Assembly: GCA_945859605.1 (NCBI GenBank)
Contig: OX243814.1
Location: forward strand, 29,766,756-29,830,755
From: Lumbricus rubellus
Lineage: Eukaryota > Annelida > Clitellata > Crassiclitellata > Lumbricidae
Length of the DNA: 64,000 bases
Direction of reading: 5' to 3'
In this document: positions 1 to 12,000 of the stretch, in pieces
Position numbering within the stretch: the stretch's first letter is position 1
Layout: each line of letters opens with the position of its first letter
The notes under the pieces: model-generated
Database searches by the model: none
Told to the model about the DNA's origin: nothing
Seen by the model: only the letters and a program-made list of their open reading frames with translations
Program-made: the position numbers and the translations under genes

Positions 1-470
1 ACAAGCATCCGGCCATAACCCTCCCCCATCAGAAATTCCTGGCTACGCCACGGAGTCCAGTAAACAGCACTCGCGTTGGATTGGAAACTGTAGCTTGGTA
101 ACTTTGGGTACAATATTTGTTGTGCTTTGTTGAACACGTGGATAGCCTAGAGGGTACACACTTCCTTACATCTGCTGCATAACTTGAAATCAATGGGGTA
201 AAACAGATCATGCATACACTCAGTTGAAACCTCTTGATTCTTTTCAGATAATAGATTTGTGCACTCCAAGTTGCGGACTCATAATTGCACTACACTGGTT
301 TACACATCAGTGGGTAAACAGATAATCCTTACAAAGTACTTCCAGTGTTTTAATTTTGGTGTAGGTATTATACATAACCATGTAGCATAAGTCGTGAATG
401 GAGGTAGCCTATGCATTGCAGCAGTGGTGTAAGAAGGCTAATTACACTGAATTGGCTACGTCTTGAAATT
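1..470. other. No gene recognised
   Basis: This AT-rich stretch has only short open frames with no recognisable domain. I see no splice-bounded exon, RNA gene or transposon end. Confidence 0.5.
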
Positions 471-765
471 AATTATTAGTTCAGTCTAGGAGTTGGGTCA
501 TGCGCTCTGCTGATAAGGGAGTCCTCTTGGTTCCTTTTGCTCGTACTGCTACCATGAAGAATCGAGCCTTTTTGTGGTTGGTCCAGTGGTCTGGAATGGC
601 CTTCCTTTTGAGCTACGCCTACACCCTGGAACTCTACCAGAATCGTTCCTTACTAAACTTAAAACTGTTATTTTAGGCGCGCTGGAGTCTTGAGCGCCTC
701 TGAGTAGTTGTTTTACTTGAAGGAGCGCTATATAAATGTCCGAATGAATGAATGAATGTCCGAAT
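471..765 (+). repeat. 3' end of an L2/CR1-like LINE
   Basis: Translated with one frame change, the plus strand gives the usual C-terminus of such LINE ORF2 proteins: an RAF motif, then WNGLP, a LKT near 660 and a stop near 690. The 3' tail (gcgcctctgagtag ... gcgctatataaatg) and (GAATGAAT)n microsatellite follow. The same tail recurs across the window and ends the SINEs, so this looks like the LINE that mobilises them. The copy is 5'-truncated and broken. Confidence 0.7.
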
Positions 766-779
766 GAATGAATGCGTAC

Positions 780-1052
780 CTGCGTATTCAATCGAACGTG
801 AATTTCCAGCAGCTTTCCAGCCGACGTGCTCACATGAATAGTTTCTGTGCTGATATGGACGGACTCGCAGACATCCTCATCCCCATCCAGTGCCTCCTCT
901 TCATAACTCCAAGTTCTTCCAGGAATCAGTACAATCACAACAACAAGCGTCGCAAGACCACTCCACCTAGCACCAGTTTCACTGGACAGACCACCGGCTA
1001 CAGACTGCATGACGAACGAGGGTGATATCAACAACAATAAATAAACCGCCAA
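780..1052 (-). CDS. Possible first coding exon of a secreted or membrane protein
   Basis: An ATG at 1052 opens a 91-codon frame that ends exactly at a good splice donor (CAG|GTACGC at 780/779). The product starts with a hydrophobic signal-like segment (MAVYLLLLISPSFV), then a second hydrophobic run around residues 32-44, then an acidic EEEALDGDEDV patch. The open frame runs past the donor into LINE/SINE tail sequence and is not coding there. I recognise no family, and the next exon would lie left of the window or was not found. It may be a chance frame. Confidence 0.3.
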
Positions 1053-2229
1053 GGGGGGCGTAAAAGACAGAGGGTGTCCTTTACGAAAACTGAACGGTGC
1101 TATCCGTCAAATGTTTATTGCAGCGGTCATCATCCGAACCAGCAGTAGCGAAAAGCGGCGCAAATGAAAATCATATTTCGTCTGCAGTTGCTTTGATGAA
1201 GCGGACACTCGCAAAGTTCTTCGCTTCTCGTGAAAGAAGCAGGATTATCGACAGTTTTTTGATGTAATCTCATCACTTCACGTTCACCATGATGTCCATT
1301 GATCCCTTGTAAGTAGCGCGCATTCGCCGCTGCGGACCACGAGCGAAACCAACCGAAACGGAGGAGATCGTCGCCATCTACCGAATAAGCCTACAACTAA
1401 TTTTTAGCCCTCTGGCGAATGACATGCTACTGTGAAAAACAGTGAAATTTGACCTAAAAATTAATAATTTATTTGTAAAAAATAGTAATTTTCAATATAA
1501 ACTCGACCAGATTGCTTCACCGCAGACTTATTAGTGAAAAGAGGCATTATAAACTGTGCTGTATTCATTTTAAATTAAATTTCCCTCGTTATCTATGAGA
1601 TTTTATATCAAACGATGAATTTCAACTGATGCATAGACTATTTTAATTATATTTATTTTCTGCTAAAATTAGCGTAAATGAAATTTAAACTGAGTCTAAA
1701 AATTTCTCAGAGCCACAAATCCGTATAAAAACCATCAATTATAAAAAAGCGCTATATGAAAAATAATCACGCCCACAATGGCGAAAATCCGATAAAACGC
1801 GGGTGTTTTTAGTCGCAGAATTTGAGAGTAAATAAAACGTGGTCCAGATAAAGATACAATAAAATTATGATTAACAAGTAGTTCATATTCTCCTCACTGT
1901 GTAGCCTTTCTTTTGCTGTATTTCTTGTTTTATTTTACTTACGTGATTCATTAACAATCTGCAATGTAACCCAAAGTAGAAACGTGGCCCCAGCGACGTT
2001 AGGCTACCGACCACTGGAGACGCACACTGACCAGAACTTCAAAAACAAAACAGTAAGTGACACTTTTTAGGTTAATTAAGCTTAAATTGTGGTTTTTCCG
2101 CGTGTGTGCTACTATTTTTGTTGCAATTAGGCCTGCTACTGCCACCGCCATCACTCCACCACCACTACCACCACCAGCACCGCTATGCTCTTGTTACTAC
2201 AACTCTGAGCACTGCTATTACTATGCTAC
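1053..2229. other. Non-coding AT-rich stretch
   Basis: I see nothing coding. The first 350 bases are CpG-richer than the rest and lie upstream of the doubtful minus-strand exon, so could hold its promoter; this is inference only. From 1400 the sequence is very AT-rich. Confidence 0.4.
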
Positions 2230-2374
2230 CAGGGTGAGAAATGCCGGGGGTGGGGGTTCAACCCCCCAGTCTTTCTTAGAGCCCCATGGTAAAGTATGTT
2301 TTTCATACCCCAATTTCAAGTTTATCATAGGCCAACCCCCCCCCCCCAGTTATTTTTCCACAATTCTCATACTG
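2230..2374 (+). mobile_element. hAT-type MITE, copy 1 of 3
   Basis: The termini CAGGGTGAGAA and TTCTCATACTG are inverted. The flanks TATGCTAC and TATACTAC are an 8-bp target duplication with one mismatch, as expected of hAT elements. The body matches the copies at 5283-5432 (opposite strand) and 22652-22790. Confidence 0.75.
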
Positions 2375-2568
2375 TATACTACTATGCAATGCAGAAACTA
2401 TTTCACATTCATCATGAGTAATTTGGATTAAATTGAAAAATCTATATATTTATATTATTATTATTTTTTGCTTCAGGTGTTTTGTTCAGAGCTATCGTTA
2501 TGATGAGTGAATATTATGTCTAGGCCCTTAACAAACATTTACTTGCAATCTTGCATGTATACATAATT

Positions 2569-2953
2569 GGTACTTGTGGGTTTTACGACCCCCAAGAAGT
2601 AAAGTTGCAGCGTTGTTATGTTGAATAAATCCAACTTCTAGTTTGCCGAGAATCCTTTTCATTCATCCAGCTTCTGTTTATGCAACAATTTGTTCCATAA
2701 ATCCCACTTCTATTTCGTAAGTGAATATTTTTCATCAATCTAACTTCTATTTCATTGATAATTATTGTTTATCATTCCAGCTTCAATTTCAGCATAATGA
2801 CTGCACTAACCCTAACACTAACCCTAACCGACCCTCACAGCGCCTAACCTGAGCCCTAACCGACTCTCACGTGAGAAATCCCGCTTCTATTTCGTCGAAA
2901 AATATTTTTCATGGAATTTTTTAGTTTTGGGGGTCGTAAAACCCACAAGTACC
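2569..2953. mobile_element. 385-bp MITE with telomere-like core
   Basis: Perfect inverted ends (GGTACTTGTGGG ... CCCACAAGTACC, continuing for about 25 bases) are flanked by the exact 8-bp duplication ACATAATT. The interior carries repeated 'aactTCTAttTC' words and a short array of CTAACCCTAAC-like telomere-type units near 2808-2870. No coding capacity is seen. Confidence 0.85.
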
Positions 2954-3059
2954 ACATAATTAATTAATGTTATGTTTTGACGAATAATTTCATGCTTGTT
3001 GAGCTTTTGTTTGCTCATAATAATATTATGTATTTACAATCTTGAAGTCCATGTATTGA

Positions 3060-3125
3060 TTCAAAGAATTTATATAGCGCCTCTTCAGGAAACCTACTCA
3101 TAGGCGATCTCTGCATTGGCCTATT
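3060..3125 (-). repeat. LINE/SINE 3' tail fragment
   Basis: The segment tttatatagcgcctcttc is followed by a diverged gaaacctactcatagg. It is the minus-strand form of the shared tail in this window. Confidence 0.55.
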
Positions 3126-3239
3126 TGATGTTAAGTGTCGATGCGAACGAAATAATTTATTAAGCTACATGTGATGTTAAGGCTTTGGTTTGTGTGCAGT
3201 TACAGTTTATATTATACCGTAGGCTAGAGAGCGTCTATG

Positions 3240-3482
3240 AATGCATAATTCATTTGCATAATTCATTTTACATTAATTCATTCGCATAACTAATTTGCAT
3301 AAATTATTTGCGTAATTCATTTGCATAATACATTTGCATAATTCATCTGCATAATTTATTTTACATGAATTAATTTGCATAACTCATTTGCATAATCATT
3401 TACATAATTAATTTTACATTAATTCATTTGCATAACTCATTTGCGTAACTCATTTGCATAATTTATTTGCATAATTTATTTG
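3240..3482. repeat. Minisatellite built on TTTGCATAA
   Basis: About 15 imperfect units of the form attcatTTGCATAA, some with tacat variants, run head to tail. The unit resembles an octamer-type ATTTGCAT word, so the array offers many copies of one possible factor-binding word. Confidence 0.85.
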
Positions 3483-3870
3483 CCAGCTGCAGTCGACGCT
3501 GTTTCGCCGGATGCCCACGGCGAACAAAGATGCATTGAGACGGCCACAGTCGCTGAATCGTAAAAAGTCCGCTCAGCTGTCGCCTGCGTACGTTTTACCT
3601 GTATCTTCAACCATGGCTGACTGACCATCACGGTTCACATACCAAGCAGCAGGCAGCATGATTTCGTCTTTTCGTTGAGAATAATTGTCATGAGGGGGAT
3701 CGGATTTATCGATGCGTGACCGTTGTTTGCTCGTCCTGCTATGTTCACATGTTGCGATTGCATTTCGGTGATTCTGGAGTGCGCTGTTGACTGCCGCCAT
3801 CTTTTGTGTTCGATTGTTATCGTTTAACCACAGACTGTGCACGTGAGTGATCAGTGCATGTTTCACTATC

Positions 3871-4140
3871 GGTGCTGGGTTTAGTTATAGTAAGCGGGAC
3901 CGACGTGTTGGTTAGGTTCAGGTTTAGGGGTTGTGAGGGTCGGTTAGGGTCAGGTTATTCATAGTGAGGGTCGGTTAGGGTCAGGTTAGGCATTGTGAGG
4001 GTCGGTTAATGTCAGGTTAGGCATCGTGAGGGTCGGTTAGGGTTAGGTTAGGCATTGTGAGGGTCGGTTAGGGTTAGGGATAGGTTAGTGCAGTCATTCG
4101 TTAACATAGGGACCCGCTTACTATTACTATGCCCGGTGCC
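3871..4140. mobile_element. MITE with telomere-like tandem core, copy 1
   Basis: Inverted ends (TAGTTATAGTAAGCGGG and its complement near 4113-4130) bracket five imperfect units of about 32 bases of the form gtgagggtcggttagggtcaggttagg. A second copy with the same ends lies at 6984-7185. No clear target duplication was found. Confidence 0.7.
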
Positions 4141-4730
4141 GCACGGAGTATCTCTTAGCATTGCCAGGATCTTGGTTTTTTTATAACGTATGTTATGAAG
4201 AATGCTTGAATTCACTTTGGGAGCAATTGGTGTCAGCTGTGAGGTTGGGTGTTTACGTTGAATACTCTGGACAGTGGTTAGATGAAAGATACGTTGCTCT
4301 TCCAATGGAGGATTAATTCATGTCACTGATTCTATTCATCACAATTTAATTTATTTCTCATGATTAATAGGAAGGGTAACTGTTTTCTGCAGCTAAGTGA
4401 GATTGCAAATTGAATGTAAGTGTGCCCAAGAAAATCTCAGCTGTTCGGCAGCCTTTTTTCTTGTTTGACTCTGTAACAATGGCTTGGGTGCAATTTTGCA
4501 AAATTGAGTCAGTTACTTGAACAGCAGTTGGCCAGTTGCATGGTTATTGCTTTTACGTTTGCAAATTTTCAAAACTGGACAGCTTTTCAGTTGATACCAA
4601 ACAAATGTAATGCATGTAATGATATCTTGGGAAGCTTCTAATTTTCTCCATCAGTTGTGACTTTTGATCATGGGTGAATCTTGTTCAACCCTCCGTTTGA
4701 TTTGGGAGCCATTGTATTGTATTTATGCAT
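4141..4730. other. No gene recognised
   Basis: I see neither a coding frame with family features nor a transposon end in this intergenic stretch. Confidence 0.4.
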
Positions 4731-4734
4731 TTAT

Positions 4735-4800
4735 CAATCAATCAATCAATCAATCATGATTTATATAGCGCCCCTTCAAGGTACCTACTCAGATGGAGGA
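4735..4800 (-). repeat. LINE/SINE 3' tail with (ATCA)n
   Basis: An (ATCA)n run is followed by gatttatatagcgccccttc. This is the minus-strand form of the shared tail with its terminal microsatellite. Confidence 0.65.
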
Positions 4801-5282
4801 ACCAACCACCGTACTTACTTACTTTCATATGATCCATCATTCTCAACTTTTAATCTGTCTTTTACTTCTGGCTCCAACTTCTGAATACTTCTTCCAAAAA
4901 TCAGTATTAGGGACTTTGGCCTATGCTAAACGATCGAACGAACGAATGAATGAATGATAAGAAATTAACATACCAGATGTCCAGACTTTACTCAGAGGAA
5001 TGGTCAGTCAGTCTTTCTGAGAGGGTCAATGGTGGACAGTGAAAAGAGGAATTAACTAATTGACCGATGGACATTCAGTCAACAGTTTTAAGTTGCTACT
5101 TGAAGGATGAAATTGATGGATCATACAAAAGTAAGAAAGCAGGTGTCTACTCTTTATAGCTACCTGACTGGTCTCTGGTGTGCATACATCTTAATATAGC
5201 CCAATAAACTGATGCTTTATTGATTAAGGGACGTTATTCCAGACCACCATGTGCAAGGCTGAATGAATTAAAGGCATACAGC

Positions 5283-5432
5283 CAGTGTGAGAATTGTGGA
5301 AAAATGGCTCGGGGGTTGGCCTATACATGTAGATGATAAACTTGGAATTGGGGTATGAAAAACAGACTTTACTATGGGGCTCTAAGAAAGATTGGGGGAG
5401 GGTTGAACCCCCCTCTGGCAATTCTCACCCTG
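5283..5432 (-). mobile_element. hAT-type MITE, copy 2 of 3
   Basis: It has the same 145-150 bp body as the copy at 2230 in opposite orientation, with ends CAGTGTGAGAATT and AATTCTCACCCTG. The flanks CATACAGC and TATACAGC form an 8-bp duplication with one mismatch. Confidence 0.75.
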
Positions 5433-5884
5433 TATACAGCACTGCAGCAGATTTCTTTATGTTCTAAAAAAACCTGCAGGTACCTGATAATTAATTACCG
5501 AAGGTCAGTTGTTTGTTGAGTGTTCTTGACAAGTAATTAATTGTTGTCATTTTGAAATCAGTAGATTTTGCCCAGAGGCAGAAAGAGACCGGAAGCTGAT
5601 GATGTGAGAGAATGCCATGAGATGATGAGAATCTGCTCCAGGGCGAAGAAAGCTGCAGCCGTAGTGCTTGAGTTCGGTCAAGTTGCTGTATAGTCCATTG
5701 ATCTTATTAAGTGTGCGCAGTAAAGAAGGCAATTATAATCCAGTTCTGATCGAGAAAGAGCATTGTAAGTGACCATTATCGTCAGTAAGAACAGATAGTA
5801 TGTGCATCATGGCTCTGACCTCTGACAAGGGAATAAAGCAGTTTTGCAGACAGCAGAAATATAGTACTTAGTATAGTAGTAGTA

Positions 5885-6140
5885 TTTGAACATTTATAAA
5901 GCGCCTCTAGTAGGGTGAACCGTTCAGAGGCGCTCCCAGTGCGCAAGGCACCACGAGAGGAAACAGGTTTTGAGAAGAGACAAAGCAGAGGAGAGACTAC
6001 CAGAAGGAAGTGTAGAGTGAACGGAAGTAATATGTTGTGTAAAAGCAAGAGTAGAGTCAAGAGTGACTTCAAAAGTTGTAATTTTCTGACATGTGAAACA
6101 TTTTGTACTGACTTGATGGATGAATGGCATGTACGGTAAA
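5885..6140 (-). repeat. Degenerate LINE 3' end
   Basis: On the minus strand a LLKTC(F)L-type motif near the LINE ORF2 C-terminus is followed by gggagcgcctctgaac and gcgctttataaatg. The reading frame is broken. It resembles the copy at 26943-27125. Confidence 0.55.
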
Positions 6141-6365
6141 TGTCAACGCTAATGGGTATACCACAGAGCATTGTATTTGAATTGATTCGATTCAAATACC
6201 ATTTGGCAGCACCAGGAATACAGTCTTTACGCGCACAGTTCAATGCTGCCAGTATTGCTACATTCTTGAACTGAAAACACACCATCCAAGTTATGTTAAG
6301 TCTCACGAGTTTAGATTTCAATTGTATAACAGCAATATTTACCAAGTTCACTCATTATTTATTCC

Positions 6366-6632
6366 ATGGATTTATATACCACTCTTCAAGAAACCTTGTC
6401 AGAGGCGCTCCCAGCCCAGCCACAGCCACTTTTGTCTAGTCGTTACTTGATTCCTGTTGCATGGGCCATATGGGACGTTACATTCATTCATAATTCATTC
6501 AAGTATTTATATAGCACCTCTTCAAGGAAACTACTCAGAGGCGCTCCCGACTCCAGTACGTTTTAGGTATCCATTCATTCATTATTAGAATTTATATTGC
6601 ACCTCTTCCAGAAACTACTCAGAGGTGCTCGT
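6366..6632 (-). repeat. Three adjacent LINE/SINE tail copies
   Basis: Three minus-strand tails (near 6370-6415, 6480-6555 and 6580-6630) each read tttatat.gc.cctcttc then actcagaggcgctc. Two have (ATTC)n at the junction. They suggest repeated insertion at one spot or local duplication. Confidence 0.7.
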
Positions 6633-6740
6633 TATTAAGTAAATTAATTTTATTAAGTTTATCCATTAAAAATTTATTTCTTACTCGCTATTTTAAATGG
6701 TTTGCGCTCGTCGTTGCCAGGTAAAGCTTCGGTTGCTTAG

Positions 6741-6935
6741 CAACACCAGTGATGTCATCCGCCAGATCGTTTGGCATCCATTCAAACGCATCATTCCAGG
6801 TCAACGCCCGCAATGGCAACCACCACGGAGGAGCGGTCCAGGCATTTGCCGTCGCTCCAAGTGGTAACCAGTACCCGGTGGAAGTGGTGAAGAAGAATGG
6901 TGTTTTTACCGCTAACTTTACTCCGAATGAAACTG
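6741..6935 (+). CDS. Filamin exon 1 seen (repeat 1, first part)
   Basis: It codes for ASFQVNARNG ... PNETG, the first two thirds of an Ig repeat. The donor is ACTG|GTTTG. The acceptor at 6739-6740 keeps phase 1; another AG at 6764-6765 would also work, and an in-frame stop at 6722 excludes an earlier one. Confidence 0.75.
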
Positions 6936-8983
6936 GTTTGTCTGTTTTGTTATTAAAGTCTCTCGTTTTGAATGATCAGCATTAGGCTTAGTTATAGTGA
7001 GCGGGACTGACGTGTTGGTTAGGTTCAGGTTTAGGGGTCGTGGGGGTCGGTTAGAGTCAGGTTAGGCATCGTGAGGGTCGGTTATTGTCAGGTTAGGCAT
7101 CTAGTGAGGGTCTGTTAGGGTTAGGGATAGGGTTAGTGCAGTCATTCATTAACCTAGCGACCCGCTTACTATAACTATGCCTCGGCTTTTTCTGGATAGC
7201 AGTGAAGTGCTGGTTTATGATTATTAAGTGATGAATAATTAAGTAAAGATGGGCAGCAAACTAAACTGACTGATGATTTGAAAGACAGCTGGCAGGCCAG
7301 CCGCCGGGCTGGCAGGTAGGTAAATAGGTAACTGATTGGCTAACAGATAGATGGGGGGCATGGTGGTAGGCAGACTAAAAGAAGGAGACAGACAAACAGA
7401 CGTCCTGACCAAAAACCAATATACAATTGAAGAAAAGTTTGGCATAGCATTGGCTATGAATGCCAATTCTTAGTGAATGCAAGTTTCTGCACTGACACAT
7501 TTCGATATATGCTTCATGTTCAGTGAACTGTGGTGACCTGCTAACAGCTTGTCATGTTTCAGTTGCCCTGTATAATTGCCCTGGCTAAGAACAGTCCCCA
7601 ACTCAGTCATACATGTGCTAGGCTCATTCACCTGCACAGACCATATCTCCCTTGATGAGTCTCAATGGTCTGCACACTTTGCACAGCGAGGAGGAGGCAA
7701 GCGAGGCTTACTGTCATGGTTGAGTAACTACCTGAGAGGCAGCAGCAGGGGCAAATGTAGGACGCACCAACGCCGTGGGCAACCGGAATCTGTACGTGGT
7801 TTGTTTGTCGTAGGTGACTGGCTCATTTCGATCCTGCACGAAGGGAAACACATTCCGGAAAGTCCGTTCAGAGTCCGAGTACGCGATCCATCGTCGTCGT
7901 CGGAAGGAGTTAAAGTTTACGGCCTGGAGAACAGTATGACGCAAAGACGAGCCAATTTCTCAAGTCAGTTGGTGCTTTAATTTCTTCTGTGTTTTCTGTT
8001 TTGTGCTAGCTGTCTACAATGGCAGAGGTATTTGTGTGAACGGTACCCACGTATAAGATGTGCGTTAGTTTAAGCGTTTTGACGACGTCACTGAGTTGAG
8101 GTGGCTACAATTTGTGTTTTAGAAAGGAATTGGTTTCAGATTAGGACTCACTGTTTAGAAACTGTTGAATTCTGGCCAATCGCCACAAGTTACGTGAATC
8201 AGTTTGTATTCTCCGGACTATTTTTCGTTATATTCAACTATAGGTCATCGGATTGTTTTTTTTTCTCTGGTCATGCTTGTTGAAGGATCTGTTTCATTTG
8301 CTGAATCTAGATTTGGAACTCATGTCTATTACAGTTTGTTCCGCTCGATCACATATTTTATCAAGACCTTCCTGTTAAAATAGCTTATAAGCTATTTTAA
8401 CAGGAAGGTCTTGATAAAATATGTGATCCCAATATCCGTGATAGGCTCTTCTTCATCCGTCTTATTCTTAATGGACTTCCTTCTTGATATTCATCGGATT
8501 ATAATTTGGCTTTGGTGTACTATTGGTTAATATTTACCTATTAATAATAATAATTATAATAATTATAATAATAATAGTAACAATGTTTGTCAATTTGTAC
8601 GCAACTTTTTCATGCTGTGGTAGTCACTTTCGAGCAATATATGTTGGAGATGAGAATCTATAATGCAGTTTTAATCTCTTAGAGCATGAGGGATCTTTTT
8701 CTATATCGGGCAGACAAACTAATAATAATAATTATAGAAATAGAATTGGTTGTATTAGTAGTAGTACTTGTAATAAAAAATAAAATATTGATAAAACACA
8801 ATTCAGTCTTTCTTTATGTATTCAGCAGTAAACCTAATCGCTTTCAAGGTTAGGCTTACCGTACTTTGCCTCGCACCATGAAGACGAGGCCTTATAACCA
8901 GATGTTTATTCCAGAAATAACGATAAAATCCTCAGGCCAAAAATAATAATAACAATGTCAACTACAACAACAATGACAGCATC

Positions 8984-9042
<59 letters not shown>

Positions 9043-12000
9043 TAATAATATATATTATTATAATTATTATTATTATTATATCGGAATGTAAGTTTTAGTT
9101 TTCGATGAAGATTTCACAGAACAATTTCAGTTTTTGTAATATTAATAATAATAGGAACTTTCTCTTCAAGCCTTGAAGACGAGGCCTGACAATTGCGGAC
9201 TAGTTTTTAAACAATAGTTAGCAACTGAAGTCCCTGAGGGATCCTAAATACCTCGGGGCAAAAAAAAATACTGTCAAGGGATCAGATGCACTTTTAGGTT
9301 ACTGGACCTGTTTTCTATGATTCTGGTTAGAATCAGTTGGTACCTTAGTTAGGTGTTCTTAGTGAAGTATCCCACTCTGTAGGAGGTCAACAATGGTTAC
9401 TGTTTGATGACCTAATTTCATTGGACCATATCTGGGGTCTGTTATTCATATCTTGAACTATTTTTAGCCATCATCATTTCATGCATAAAGGAACTCTTGT
9501 AACTTCAGTGTCATTTGTGCCCTGATGTATGTGGACCTGAGCAATTTGATTGATGACCAGCAACGCTTCTTGAATCAATGTCACATCACTCTAGTACAGA
9601 TGTCTTGAAGCTTAATTAAATGATGAGATGGTAAACATCATGTGGGTTGCTCGAGCACTGTCTGGCCAGAGATTGTGAAAATTTGAAATGTGGCAAAATT
9701 TTCCAACAACTTTGGTACATGTTGATGTCATGCTTCTTTATGGTCTACTGTAATGGCCTTTTAGAATGGGTCTGTGATTGGAATGGTCTTTCCTTTTAGG
9801 TTACCTAAGTGCATTTAGAGAGGGTCTTCGCTGAATTTTCATATTCGCATTCATATTGTGGGGCGCGGTGGTGTAGCGGTGGGTTCGGTGCCTTGGAGCC
9901 AGAGGGTTCCAGATTTGAATCCACCTCAAGGAGCCGCGTAGGGTCCTTGAGCAAATCCTTCACTTGCAATTGGTTATGCGCTTCGGCATGAAAAATATGG
10001 TAAGACTCCGATGCAGTGTCCACGCTGAAGTTGGAAGCGCCTCTGAGTAGAGAGTTTGAAGGGGTGCTTTAGCAAATGCGAGAATTAACAAATTAAATTC
10101 ACACATTATGTAAAATATGGTAAGACTCCGATGTTCCATTATGAAAATTCAACCCTGTGTCAGCTAAATATTACAGATGAATACCAGAGTCATGTGTAGT
10201 GGCGAGATTTGCCAGCTCACATAAATGCCAAATGATACTGCTGAATGACCTAGACAATTCGGCCGCTATACTTTGCCTTTCCCTTATGAATTTGTGGATG
10301 CAGATGTTGTTTAACTCATTTTATTCTGCTCAAACGGAAGTTGTGTAAGATTCTGTTAGATTAGAAGATATAATAAATATTGGGTTTAATTATAAAGTGT
10401 ATTTGGTTCCTATTGCTTTTTTAGATAAACTTGTGTGGATTTGATGAAATTTTGATTAGATTTTGTAATAGTATAGTTTGAATTAAATTGGGTTAAATCA
10501 GGTTTGATTGAACTAATTTCGTTGGGAGTTGCTCAGAATTCGGCAGGATAAGATAAGAATATTCTTTTTTTGACCTATTACTATCCGCATTTTGTTGTGC
10601 AACCATGTTAATAAACATAAACGTTTCATGGAATTGACCAAGACAGTAAAATGTTCAAAAAACACTTTATCATAAATCCAAAATCGTATATATCAGGAGC
10701 AGATATTTATATTTGTTTAATGTTTATTTGTCAGTCGAGACGTCCGAACCGTCCAGTGGTGAGTTGACCGTTGAGATCACCTACAATGGCCGGTTCGTTC
10801 CAGCGCAGATTGAGGGCGAAGGCCCCAGTCGATATCATATCAGTTTCAATCCGATCGGAAGTGGAACGTACATTATTCGCGTCTACTTTTCCGGAGTTGA
10901 GGTTCAAGGTGAGTTGTGTAGTTTGAAGGTGGGTAAGAAATCCAGCGTCATAGTTGGCATTGAAATTCAGATGAATCTGATTAGTAAGTTTTGACCCTGT
11001 GTCTGTAAAATCCAGCACAAAGATATATTTATGGTCATTCAAGGAGAAATATTAATAGGCATCCAAAGGTTGGACAGCAAGATAAATGTACCCTTTTTGC
11101 CAGAGTGTTTACCATTACCCTAAGTCCCTTCCCAGTATGTCAGTTTTTTTTACTGAGATTAAGGGCTGTCTACAACTTTCTTCTTATGTCAAGATGGTGC
11201 CTCCATCATTTACACAGTTCATCAGTTGTTGTCAAAATTTGTAGGTGAGATGTTATGTGAATTATTTTTGTAAAGAAGGCTTACAAGAACAGCCAAGTTC
11301 GGTAGAACAAATTCAAATTCAAAATTATTTATTGATCCCACAAAACGTAATTTACAGAACATGTTATAACACAATTATTATTAAAGTATTAGCACATTCG
11401 ACAAAGAGGTTAGGATACAGATTAGGGAGCAAATAACTACAAACCTGCTGGAAAAAATAGAGGACCGGAAAGTCCGTGTATATTTATATATATGCTGTGT
11501 AGAACTAGAACATGGTAGGGGCTTATTTCTAAATAGAATCTGAAAATGCTGATTAAATTTGTCTTCTTGTCTGAAATTCAGGCTCGCCTTATACAATGGA
11601 GGTGATCGATGCGAGTGATGTCGTGGCAACCGGAGACGGTCTGTCATTGGCCGAGATAGGTCGAAGGTCGAGCTTCTTTCTCAATCTAGGAATTAATGGT
11701 TCAGCAGCCGACATCAAGGTCATCATCACATGTATGTAGCACAACGGTTCACCATTATGTTTCTCTTTCAGAATGTTTCAACTTGATGGCAAATACTTGA
11801 TTAGTTCAGCCATGTTCATGACTTAACCCTTTGAACACGGAGCTCCCGTAACTCTATGGATAACGGGCCGCTATAGAGGCCATTAGGGTTCAAAGAGTTA
11901 ACCTGCTTACAGGTTGAATAGCAGTTTGGAGACATCTGGGTTAGAGAGTCGTATGTGCAATGTGTGCGTAAATTAATTGCTTTGATATGCTATTAACAAG

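Noticed and set aside
549..779. Extension of the minus frame beyond the donor at 780
   Set aside because: This part is antisense to the LINE 3' end and tail.
2808..2870. True telomere or chromosome end
   Set aside because: The TTAGGG-like units lie inside MITEs with inverted ends and are short and irregular.
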